Of a stretch of 7,252 bases of DNA, positions 1 to 4,177 are shown one piece after another. This DNA comes from an uncultured Faecalibacterium sp. (GTDB taxonomy: Bacteria; Bacillota; Clostridia; Oscillospirales; Ruminococcaceae): assembly GCA_934539245.1 (NCBI GenBank), contig CAKTCK010000068.1, positions 1-7,252 on the forward strand, in the 5' to 3' direction. Each line of letters begins with the position of its first letter. Position 1 is the stretch's first letter. Under the pieces are notes generated by a model. The model had not been told where the DNA came from. It was given only the letters and a program-made list of their open reading frames with translations, and ran no database searches. The position numbers and the translations under genes were made by a program.

Positions 1-18
1 GCGGCTGACGACTTGATT

Positions 19-47
19 ATTTTACCACAGAAGCGGTTTTTTGTCAA
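19..47 (-). promoter_or_regulatory. Strong sigma-70-type promoter, stable-RNA-like, reading off the left edge
   Basis: Read on the minus strand, a perfect -35 hexamer TTGACA (42-47) is followed by a 17-bp spacer and TAAAAT (19-24), preceded by a TG extension (TGG-TAAAAT). Transcription should start near base 12 and leave the window almost at once. Upstream lie T-runs on the plus strand (A-tracts on the minus strand) at 52-57, 65-68 and 73-78. Their centres are about 12 and 9 bp apart, resembling an UP element or curved DNA. The strength, the A-tracts and the second promoter upstream suggest an rRNA or other stable RNA operon, and the start of the transcript (AATCAAGTCGTCAGCCGC) resembles clostridial rRNA leaders from memory. 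That assignment is inference, because the RNA gene is not in the window. Confidence 0.8.
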
Positions 48-159
48 GCACTTTTTTGAGAAGCTTTTGAAGTTTTTTGAACTTGGAGCGCTTCGTACAT
101 CTCAGTGTCAACTGGTGTTTTTCAGCGTCTATTGGTTCTTTTCAAGGGCTTCCTGCTGG

Positions 160-198
160 GACTTCAGAAGTCATTCTTTTGTCTCAGCGCTTGGCGCT
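160..198. repeat. Two small perfect inverted repeats between the tandem promoters
   Basis: GACTTC-A-GAAGTC (160-172) is a 6+1+6 perfect dyad. AGCGC-TTG-GCGCT (186-198) is a 5+3+5 perfect dyad that overlaps the predicted start site of the distal promoter. Both would be in the first 40 bases of the distal transcript. They could be protein sites or leader-RNA structure. Dyads this short also occur by chance, so a function is not established. Confidence 0.35.
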
Positions 199-203
199 TA
201 CAT

Positions 204-262
204 ATAGTACCATACCGCAACTACTTTTGCAAGCCTTTTTTACATTTTTTTCGCCTTTTTTT
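204..262 (-). promoter_or_regulatory. Second, distal strong promoter with phased A-tract UP element
   Basis: On the minus strand, TTGCAA (227-232), a 17-bp spacer and TACTAT (204-209) with a TG extension (TGG-TACTAT) form a good promoter with a predicted start near 197. Immediately upstream are three A-tracts (plus-strand T-runs at 236-241, 245-251 and 256-262) whose centres are about 9.5 and 11 bp apart, close to one helical turn. A GCCTTTTTT unit is repeated 20 bp apart (233-241 and 253-261). This is the arrangement of an UP element. The promoter sits about 185 bp upstream of the one at 19-47 and points the same way, giving a P1/P2 tandem as in many rRNA operons. The stretch between them has no convincing gene. 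Confidence 0.72.
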
Positions 263-337
263 GCGCTTTGTATACATCAGCCAGTTTTTCGCCCGGTTTC
301 GGGGGCTGTTTTGACCTTTCTTCCACCATTTCTACGC

Positions 338-371
338 AAAACAGCCGCCTCACAAAACGTGCAGCGGCTGT
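338..371 (-). terminator. Intrinsic terminator of the MerR/YbjQ/CPBP operon
   Basis: Starting 12 bases after the CPBP stop codon, the minus strand can form an 8-bp stem ACAGCCGC/GCGGCTGT (364-371 with 341-348). The 15-nt loop can itself pair CAC with GTG. A short U-run (338-341) follows. The U-run is short but the stem is GC-rich and correctly placed, so a factor-independent terminator is likely. It also insulates the operon from the strong leftward promoters beyond it. Confidence 0.75.
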
Positions 372-382
372 CGCGTTGTAAT

Positions 383-1291
383 TCAGTTCTTTTCTTCCTG
401 CTTCATCTCCCGCAGGGTCAGCCAGACAGCCGCTGCCAGCATCGGCAGCGCGGCGATCAGGCCAATGGGCATGGGGCCCAGCACATTATAATAGGTATCT
501 GCCGGGGTGACCAGCACCTGCGGCAGCGCCGCAATGGCATTGAACGCTCCATGCGCAATGGCGGGCACCCAGATGCACTCCGTTTTCTCGTACAAGATAT
601 CCAGCAGGGTGTTCAGGGCAAAGCAGACCACGCACCACACCACCAGACCCAGCAGAGGTGCGCCCAAGTAGTCGGTGCCGTACTCGTAGCCCACCAGCAA
701 CATCAGCGGCCAGTGCCAGATGCCCCATACAACGCCGCCCAGCAGGCGGCCATTCAGCAGGCCGAACTGCTCCTTCAGGCGGGGCATCATGTAGCCGCGC
801 CAGCCGACCTCCTCGCCCAGCGCAGGGAACATATTGATGGCCGGGGCAAGGAGCACCGCAAACAGCCCATTCTGCAGCAGATAGCTGCCGGTGGAGACCC
901 CCAACTGGCTGCGCAGGGTCTGCGCGTCCATCTCACCGCCGTAAGCGGCTACCAGCCAGCTGCCGGAAAAGTCCAGCCGGGAGGGGAACACGGCAAAATA
1001 CAGCACTGCACCCAGCAAGGTGAGCACCGCAGGGCCGAACCATGCCGCCAGCCAGAACCGCCGCTTGCCCTGCACCTTCCAGCCGATGCCGGTGGGCTGG
1101 CGCAGAAAGGCTTTTTGCACCAGCAGTACAGCCAGCAGCGGGCAGAACATGGTAACGATGAGCGTCAGCTGATATAGCACGGCGTTATTCTGCTGCAAAA
1201 GCGCCATGCAGCCGCCGACCTGACACAACCACGCCATGCCGAAGGCTAACAGGAAGTACAGGCCGAAGCCCTGCTTTTCTTTTACCGTCAT
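383..1291 (-). CDS. CPBP-family (Abi/CAAX) intramembrane metalloprotease homologue
   Basis: A 302-residue, very hydrophobic polytopic membrane protein. It carries the three conserved motifs of the CPBP (CAAX protease and bacteriocin-processing) family: GEEVGWRGYMMPRL at 159-172 (E160, E161, R165), the WGIWHW segment with H193, and AHGAFNA with H247 and N251. In the family these residues form the active site within the membrane, where members cleave prenylated or other membrane peptides or act in bacteriocin immunity. All key residues are present, so it is probably active, but the substrate cannot be read from sequence. Hydrophobic stretches lie near 9-33, 39-60, 79-102, 138-157, 182-201, 210-231 and 272-292. 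The start overlaps the upstream stop as ATGA, implying translational coupling; a weak GGTGA ribosome site lies 8 bases before it. It is the last gene of the MerR-led operon, so a membrane or envelope stress or peptide-processing role is a reasonable inference. Confidence 0.9.
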   Translation of the reverse strand: MTVKEKQGFGLYFLLAFGMAWLCQVGGCMALLQQNNAVLYQLTLIVTMFCPLLAVLLVQKAFLRQPTGIGWKVQGKRRFWLAAWFGPAVLTLLGAVLYFAVFPSRLDFSGSWLVAAYGGEMDAQTLRSQLGVSTGSYLLQNGLFAVLLAPAINMFPALGEEVGWRGYMMPRLKEQFGLLNGRLLGGVVWGIWHWPLMLLVGYEYGTDYLGAPLLGLVVWCVVCFALNTLLDILYEKTECIWVPAIAHGAFNAIAALPQVLVTPADTYYNVLGPMPIGLIAALPMLAAAVWLTLREMKQEEKN

Positions 1292-1599
1292 ACGAACTTC
1301 ACCGCCGTTCCATAAGCTATGACCTCTGCCGCGCCCTGCATGACGCTGGCAGAGGCGTACCGCATCCCCACAATGGCATCTGCGCCAAGGCTTTCGGCGT
1401 CCTTGACCATGCGCCCGGTGGCGATCTGCCGGGCTTCGGTGAGCATATCGGCGTAGTCGGTCACCTCGCCGCCCACAAGGGTGCGGAAACCGGCCATCAT
1501 GTCGTGGCCAAGGTTGCGGCTCTGCACCGTGCTGCCCCGCACCACGCCCAGCGCCTCCAGCTTTTTGCCCGGGATCTCGTTAATAGTTACGATAAGCAT
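1288..1599 (-). CDS. UPF0145 / YbjQ-family protein
   Basis: A small soluble protein of 103 residues, the usual length for the YbjQ family (often labelled 'heavy-metal-binding domain'). It has the family's features in order: an N-terminal beta segment (IVTINEIPGKKLEALGVVRG), a QSRNLGHDMMAGFRTLVGGE region at about 26-45, the Y-x-x-x-L-x-x-A-R helix (54-63), LGADAIVGMRY (71-81) and a closing GAAEVIAYGTAVKF strand (89-102). Known structures of the family are oligomeric (pentamers). Biochemical function is not established and the metal-binding label is weak: this copy has no cysteine, and its only histidine is in the RNLGHD motif. The ATG lies inside the end of the MerR gene (20-base overlap), preceded by AGGGAG six bases upstream, and the stop overlaps the CPBP start. 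It is therefore co-translated with both neighbours, and conserved linkage would tie it to whatever the regulator senses. Confidence 0.9.
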   Translation of the reverse strand: MLIVTINEIPGKKLEALGVVRGSTVQSRNLGHDMMAGFRTLVGGEVTDYADMLTEARQIATGRMVKDAESLGADAIVGMRYASASVMQGAAEVIAYGTAVKFV

Positions 1600-2233
1600 C
1601 TTCTTCTCCCTTTCCGATCTCTTCGATCCGATCCAGCAGCACCTTCAGGGTGCCTACGATGCAGCCCGCCGGGATGCCGAACATCACCACCAGCAGCGGC
1701 AGCGGCGGGGCATCCTGCGGATCGGTATAGATTGCCCAGCCCATGATCGCCATCACAAAGGCCATCATGGTCACAAAAAGGGCGGCACCGATGCAGGCAC
1801 CCCGGATGCGGCGGGTCTTTTGGTCGGTACGTTCAATGTTCACAAAAGTCACTCCCTGTTCTTCCCGTGCGGTCAGGCGCTCCAGCGTCTGCTCCACATC
1901 CAGTTGTTCCAGAGGGCCGTTTTCCTGTTGAAGCAGCGTGCAGAAGCCGATTGCTTCTTCCAAGTCGGTGCGGCGGCTGCGCAGACGTTCCAGCTGCTGG
2001 CTCATGCCCTCGGCCAGCGTGCGCTGCCCTTCCAGCATCTCCCGGATCTCTACCAACGGCACATCCAGCTTACGTAGCAGCTTGATGCGGCGCAGGCGCT
2101 CCACGTCCGCCTGCGAGTAGCTGCGGTAGCCGTTGCCCGGCTCCCGGCTGGGACTGATGAGCCCCTCTTCCTCGTAAAAGCGGATGTTCTTTTTGGTCAC
2201 GCCGACGGCGGCTTCCACTTCGTTGATCTTCAT
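1580..2233 (-). CDS. MerR-family transcriptional regulator with two C-terminal membrane helices
   Basis: A 217-residue protein. Residues 1-70 form a standard MerR winged helix-turn-helix: the start MKINEVEAAVGVTKKNIRFYEE, the wing with GYRSYSQADVERL (35-47) and the second helix pair KLDVPLVEIREML (55-67). Residues about 73-103 form a charged helix, expected to be the dimerising antiparallel coiled coil. In place of a ligand-binding domain there is a linker, then two hydrophobic segments (about 146-169 and 177-199) joined by a short DPQDAPP turn, ending in the acidic tail GKGEEDAYRNY. Arg/Lys residues at 139-144 before the first helix predict both ends in the cytoplasm. It would thus be a membrane-tethered one-component regulator. 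The usual metal-site cysteine pattern of MerR/CueR is not seen; cysteines are at 98, 147 and 191. Its promoter has MerR-type geometry (2261-2291), so autoregulation is likely. It leads the operon with the YbjQ and CPBP genes. Confidence 0.9.
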   Translation of the reverse strand: MKINEVEAAVGVTKKNIRFYEEEGLISPSREPGNGYRSYSQADVERLRRIKLLRKLDVPLVEIREMLEGQRTLAEGMSQQLERLRSRRTDLEEAIGFCTLLQQENGPLEQLDVEQTLERLTAREEQGVTFVNIERTDQKTRRIRGACIGAALFVTMMAFVMAIMGWAIYTDPQDAPPLPLLVVMFGIPAGCIVGTLKVLLDRIEEIGKGEEDAYRNY

Positions 2234-2252
2234 GGGTCACGACCCCCTCCTT
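2234..2252 (-). promoter_or_regulatory. Ribosome binding site of the MerR gene, with a short dyad before the ATG
   Basis: AAGGAGG (2246-2252 on the minus strand) fixes the start at 2233. The spacing to ATG is long (12 bases), but those 12 bases are GGGTC-GT-GACCC, an inverted repeat that could fold into a mini-hairpin and shorten the effective distance. The start is also supported because the HTH domain begins right at MKINEV. Confidence 0.6.
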
Positions 2253-2260
2253 ACGGGAGT

Positions 2261-2291
2261 ATTCTACACCTTCCACAAAGGGGAAGGTCAA
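2261..2291 (-). promoter_or_regulatory. MerR-type promoter/operator with 19-bp spacer
   Basis: On the minus strand, TTGACC (2286-2291) and TAGAAT (2261-2266) are separated by 19 bp rather than the optimal 17. The spacer holds a perfect 7-bp inverted repeat, ACCTTCC-7-GGAAGGT (2268-2274 with 2282-2288). Overlong 18-20 bp spacers with a central dyad are the hallmark of promoters that MerR-family proteins activate by DNA distortion. The dyad lies about 20 bp upstream of the expected start and about 35 bp upstream of the MerR start codon. It is therefore very likely the binding site of the MerR protein encoded just downstream, controlling all three operon genes. Basis: hexamers and dyad are seen directly; the regulator assignment is inferred from position. 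Confidence 0.85.
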
Positions 2292-2301
2292 GCCTTTTTG
2301 C

Positions 2302-2336
2302 AAAAAGAGCCGCCGCACAAGGTCGTACAGCAGCTC
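2302..2336 (-). terminator. Intrinsic terminator of the DEAD-box helicase gene
   Basis: Seven bases after the helicase stop, the minus strand forms a 12-bp stem GAGCTGCTGTAC/GTGCGGCGGCTC (2325-2336 with 2307-2318) with three G-U pairs and a GACCTT loop, followed by five U (2302-2306). The U-run is half of a 14-bp perfect palindrome CTTTTTGCAAAAAG (2294-2307). The -35 box of the MerR operon starts just 11 bases further on. Confidence 0.88.
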
Positions 2337-2342
2337 CTTCCT

Positions 2343-3530
2343 TTAAAAATAGCACTTGATCTGAAAGCGGTCGGCGTTGTCCTGCTTTTTCTCCACCACG
2401 ATGTGCTCATGGTTGAAGTCGAAGTGCACCGGGGTGCACAGGTCGGTGTTGCGGGTCAGGCGCAGCAGCTCCTGCACACGCTTCTTCTCCTCCGGCACAT
2501 AGAACAGGTAGCTCACACCCTCTTTTTTGGCGCGGCCGGTGCGGCCGATGCGGTGGGTGTAGTGCTCGTTCTCGCTGGGCACATCGTAGTTGATAACGGC
2601 ATCCACGTCCGAGACGTCAATACCGCGGGCAGCCACGTCCGTAGCCACCAGAATGGCCAGCTTGCCGTCTCGGAAGGCCTGCATAATCTGGTTGCGCTCC
2701 TTCTGGGAGAGGTCGCCGTGCAGGCAATCCACCGAGAAACCAAGCCGTGCCAGCTGGTTTGCCAGTGTGGCGGTGTTGAACTTGGTATCGCAGAACACCA
2801 TCACCCGCTTGTAGCCCTCGCCGATGATGATCTGTGCCAGATCCGACAGCTTGTTGCGGCCGGAGGTCTCCAGCATATACTGGGTGATCTTGGGCTGGCT
2901 CTCCTCCCGGGGCTGCACGGTGATCTCCTCGGCGTTGTGCTGGTACAGCCAGCCGATATCCATCACCTCGCGGCTGATGGTGGCGGAGAACATGGAAAGC
3001 TCCTTACGGGCCTTCATCATCTCAATGATGTGGCGCACATCCTTATAAAAGCCCATATTCAGCATCTCGTCGGCTTCGTCCAGCACGATCTGGGTCACAT
3101 GGGAGATATCAATGCTGTGGTGCTTGTAGTGATCCATCAGGCGGCCCGGGGTGGCTACCACGATCTGGCAACCCTCGGCCAGACGCTTTGCCTGCTTTTC
3201 CATGTTGGCACCGCCGTACACGCAGGCCACCTGCACCTCGGGCATAAAGTAGGTAAGGTTGGTCAGCTCCTCAGCGATCTGCTGGGCAAGCTCCCGGGTG
3301 GGTGCCATGATGACGGCCTGCGGGTATTTGTTTTCCGGCTGGATATGCTCCACCACCGGGATGCCGAAGGCACAGGTCTTACCGGTGCCGGTGGGTGCCT
3401 TGGCGATGACATCATGCCCTGCCAGCATGAGGGGGATGGTCTTTTCCTGAATCTCGGTCATTTCGGCAAAGCCCATGCGTTCCACAGCCTTGTGGATGGC
3501 TTCGCTGCACTGCAACTCGCTGTAAAGCAT
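2343..3530 (-). CDS. DEAD-box ATP-dependent RNA helicase
   Basis: A 395-residue RNA helicase that uses ATP to unwind short RNA duplexes, probably in ribosome assembly, mRNA turnover or cold adaptation as for other bacterial DEAD-box proteins. All core motifs are present: Q motif (Q28), motif I APTGTGKT (45-52), Ia PTREL (77-81), GG (106-107), Ib TPGR (127-130), II DEAD (151-154), III SAT (182-184), V ATDVAARGIDV (296-306) and VI HRIGRTGR (326-333). After the second RecA domain only a tail of about 25 residues remains. It is therefore a minimal form, shorter than CshA/DeaD-type proteins with their long basic or RNA-binding C-termini. The frame is open to 3635, but the start at 3530 is chosen because GGAG lies 8 bases before it, a good promoter (3574-3602) lies inside the longer version, and homology starts at MLYSELQ. 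It is apparently transcribed alone. Confidence 0.95.
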   Translation of the reverse strand: MLYSELQCSEAIHKAVERMGFAEMTEIQEKTIPLMLAGHDVIAKAPTGTGKTCAFGIPVVEHIQPENKYPQAVIMAPTRELAQQIAEELTNLTYFMPEVQVACVYGGANMEKQAKRLAEGCQIVVATPGRLMDHYKHHSIDISHVTQIVLDEADEMLNMGFYKDVRHIIEMMKARKELSMFSATISREVMDIGWLYQHNAEEITVQPREESQPKITQYMLETSGRNKLSDLAQIIIGEGYKRVMVFCDTKFNTATLANQLARLGFSVDCLHGDLSQKERNQIMQAFRDGKLAILVATDVAARGIDVSDVDAVINYDVPSENEHYTHRIGRTGRAKKEGVSYLFYVPEEKKRVQELLRLTRNTDLCTPVHFDFNHEHIVVEKKQDNADRFQIKCYF

Positions 3531-3538
3531 TTGGACAA

Positions 3539-3542
3539 CTCC
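3539..3542 (-). promoter_or_regulatory. Ribosome binding site that fixes the helicase start
   Basis: GGAG on the minus strand, 8 bases before the ATG at 3530. It supports the shorter helicase start over the ATG at 3635, which would lie upstream of the promoter and inside the terminator of the HU gene. Confidence 0.75.
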
Positions 3543-3573
3543 GTTCTTTGTGGCGTTTTTTCTCGTTGCAACA

Positions 3574-3602
3574 AGTATAGCATGAAATGCCGCGCTTGTC
3601 AG
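3574..3602 (-). promoter_or_regulatory. Helicase promoter
   Basis: On the minus strand, CTGACA (3597-3602), an exact 17-bp spacer and TATACT (3574-3579) with a TG extension (TGC-TATACT) form a strong vegetative promoter. The expected start is near 3567, giving a leader of about 37 bases. A small palindrome GTTGCAAC (3565-3572) overlaps the start site. Confidence 0.85.
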
Positions 3603-3610
3603 CAGAGAAA

Positions 3611-3647
3611 CAAAAAGAACCGCACCCGGGGTCACGGGTACGGTTCT
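3611..3647 (-). terminator. Intrinsic terminator of the HU gene
   Basis: Twelve bases after the HU stop, the minus strand forms a 13-bp stem AGAACCGTACCCG/CGGGTGCGGTTCT (3635-3647 with 3616-3628) with a single U-G pair and a 6-nt loop, followed by TTTTTG then TTTCTC. The wobble pair becomes a C-A mismatch in the opposite orientation, which agrees with use on the minus strand. Confidence 0.92.
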
Positions 3648-3659
3648 CAGTGTGCAGGA

Positions 3660-3962
3660 TCAGGCGGTCTCTTCCACGCTCTTCTTGCCGGCTTCCAGCT
3701 TCTGCTTGAAGCGGCCGCTGGCCTTGAAGCCGGGGATGGAGGTGGACTCCAGCTGGCTGGACACCTTGGTCTTGGGGTTGGTGTAAGCCTTCGGCTTGCG
3801 GGGGCGCATCTCAAAGCGGCCAAAGCCAGCGATGGTCACCTTTTCGTCAGCACGCAGGCAGTCCGCGATCTGGTCAAACATTGCATCCATCGTGGTCTCG
3901 ACCTGTGCTTCGGTAAAGCCGGTCTTGCGTGCCACGGTTTCGATCATCTGGGAACGGGTCAT
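3660..3962 (-). CDS. HU-family histone-like DNA-binding protein
   Basis: A 100-residue nucleoid protein that binds and bends DNA as a dimer, slightly longer than the usual 90 because of a KKSVEETA-type tail. Recognisable parts are the N-terminal helical pair (MTRSQMIETVARKTGFTEAQ onward), the GFGRFEMRPRKP strand (46-57), the DNA-intercalating arm with YTNPKTK and Pro63 at the canonical position, and IPGFKASGRFKQKL (76-89) near the C-terminus. The arm tip has Lys66 where many HUs have Gly. The frame is open upstream to 4094, but the start at 3962 is preferred: HU homology begins at MTRSQ, AGGAGG lies 10 bases before it, and the promoter -10 box (4023-4028) lies inside the longer frame. It is a single-gene unit between its own promoter and terminator. 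Which HU/IHF paralogue it is cannot be settled here. Confidence 0.94.
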   Translation of the reverse strand: MTRSQMIETVARKTGFTEAQVETTMDAMFDQIADCLRADEKVTIAGFGRFEMRPRKPKAYTNPKTKVSSQLESTSIPGFKASGRFKQKLEAGKKSVEETA

Positions 3963-3972
3963 GTATCGATAT

Positions 3973-3978
3973 CCTCCT
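3973..3978 (-). promoter_or_regulatory. Perfect Shine-Dalgarno site of the HU gene
   Basis: AGGAGG on the minus strand, 10 bases before the ATG at 3962. It decides the start of the HU protein against the longer open frame. Confidence 0.88.
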
Positions 3979-3985
3979 GGAATGT

Positions 3986-4005
3986 CCAAAAGTAACGTCT
4001 TTTGG
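3986..4005 (-). promoter_or_regulatory. Stem-loop in the HU mRNA leader
   Basis: A perfect 7-bp inverted repeat CCAAAAG-6-CTTTTGG lies in the roughly 54-base leader, 7 bases upstream of the Shine-Dalgarno site. It has no U-run after it, so it is not a terminator. It could stabilise the mRNA, keep the ribosome site open, or be a protein or RNA binding site. The dyad is seen directly; its function is unknown. Confidence 0.55.
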
Positions 4006-4022
4006 CAAATTTTGCGTTGTTG

Positions 4023-4031
4023 AGTATAACA
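4023..4031 (-). promoter_or_regulatory. Extended -10 promoter of the HU gene
   Basis: On the minus strand TGT-TATACT forms a good extended -10 element; transcription should begin near 4016. At 17 bp upstream (4046-4051) the sequence is CGAAAA, which is not a recognisable -35 box. The promoter may therefore depend on the TG extension or on an activator bound to the repeats at 4056-4088. Confidence 0.65.
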
Positions 4032-4055
4032 TATTTCTCGTACTGTTTTCGATGG

Positions 4056-4088
4056 ATTGCGCACGAAATGTAGCTTATTGCGCACGAA
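4056..4088 (-). repeat. Pair of 12-bp direct repeats, 21-bp period, upstream of the HU promoter
   Basis: ATTGCGCACGAA occurs at 4056-4067 and again, identical, at 4077-4088 (TTCGTGCGCAAT on the transcribed minus strand). The period is exactly 21 bp, two helical turns, so both copies face the same side of the helix. Relative to the predicted HU start they span about -40 to -51 and -61 to -72, the normal place for an activator working with a promoter that lacks a -35 box. A degenerate further match (CCGCACAA, 4110-4117) lies upstream. The binding protein is not known. Confidence 0.6.
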
Positions 4089-4114
4089 CCACATTCAGTT
4101 CCGTGCACTCCGCA

Positions 4115-4148
4115 CAAATACAGCGCCCACCGTTTCGGCAGGCGCTGT
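4115..4148 (-). terminator. Hairpin terminator after carB
   Basis: Thirty bases after the carB stop the minus strand can form a 13-bp stem with a three-base AAA loop (4136-4148 with 4120-4132). Its base is ACAGCGCC/GGCGCTGT, with two G-U pairs that would be mismatches on the other strand, which points to minus-strand use. The tail is only ATTTG, a poor U-run, so termination may be partial. Confidence 0.7.
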
Positions 4149-4177
4149 AAAGAGCTGTTTTATGCGGGTGTTACGGC

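Larger units (their letters stand above)
1..333. other. Gene-free, T-rich promoter region at the left edge
   Basis: This stretch, clearly richer in A and T than the genes around it, holds the two leftward promoters (19-47 and 204-232), their A-tract upstream elements and the small dyads at 160-172 and 186-198. A TTGACA at 106-111 (minus) has no -10 partner. Short open frames here have no ribosome site and no recognisable protein. Nothing else is seen. Confidence 0.7.

Noticed and set aside
83..111. A third TTGACA (106-111, minus) between the tandem promoters
   Set aside because: At spacers of 16-19 bp the downstream hexamers (such as CTCCAA) do not resemble a -10 box.
291..306. Small hairpin CCCG-GTTT-CGGG, considered as a plus-strand terminator
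   Set aside because: Only four base pairs and no matching plus-strand gene upstream; probably chance.
77..1177. A 366-codon open frame on the plus strand
   Set aside because: It starts inside the promoter region at the left edge and then runs antisense to the CPBP gene. The Gln/His-rich translation reflects Leu/Ala/Val codons read backwards.
1288..1599. Naming the YbjQ-family protein a heavy-metal-binding or metal-resistance protein linked to a metal-sensing MerR
   Set aside because: The protein has no cysteine and only one histidine, and the MerR protein lacks the usual metal-site cysteine pattern, so a metal role is not supported by this sequence.
2184..3995. A 603-codon open frame on the plus strand
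   Set aside because: It lies opposite the helicase and HU genes, whose protein families are certain. The translation is low-complexity (rich in H, L, G, V, Q), matches no family I recognise, and runs through the promoters and terminators of the minus-strand genes. Antisense stops are rare here because of GC-rich codon use.
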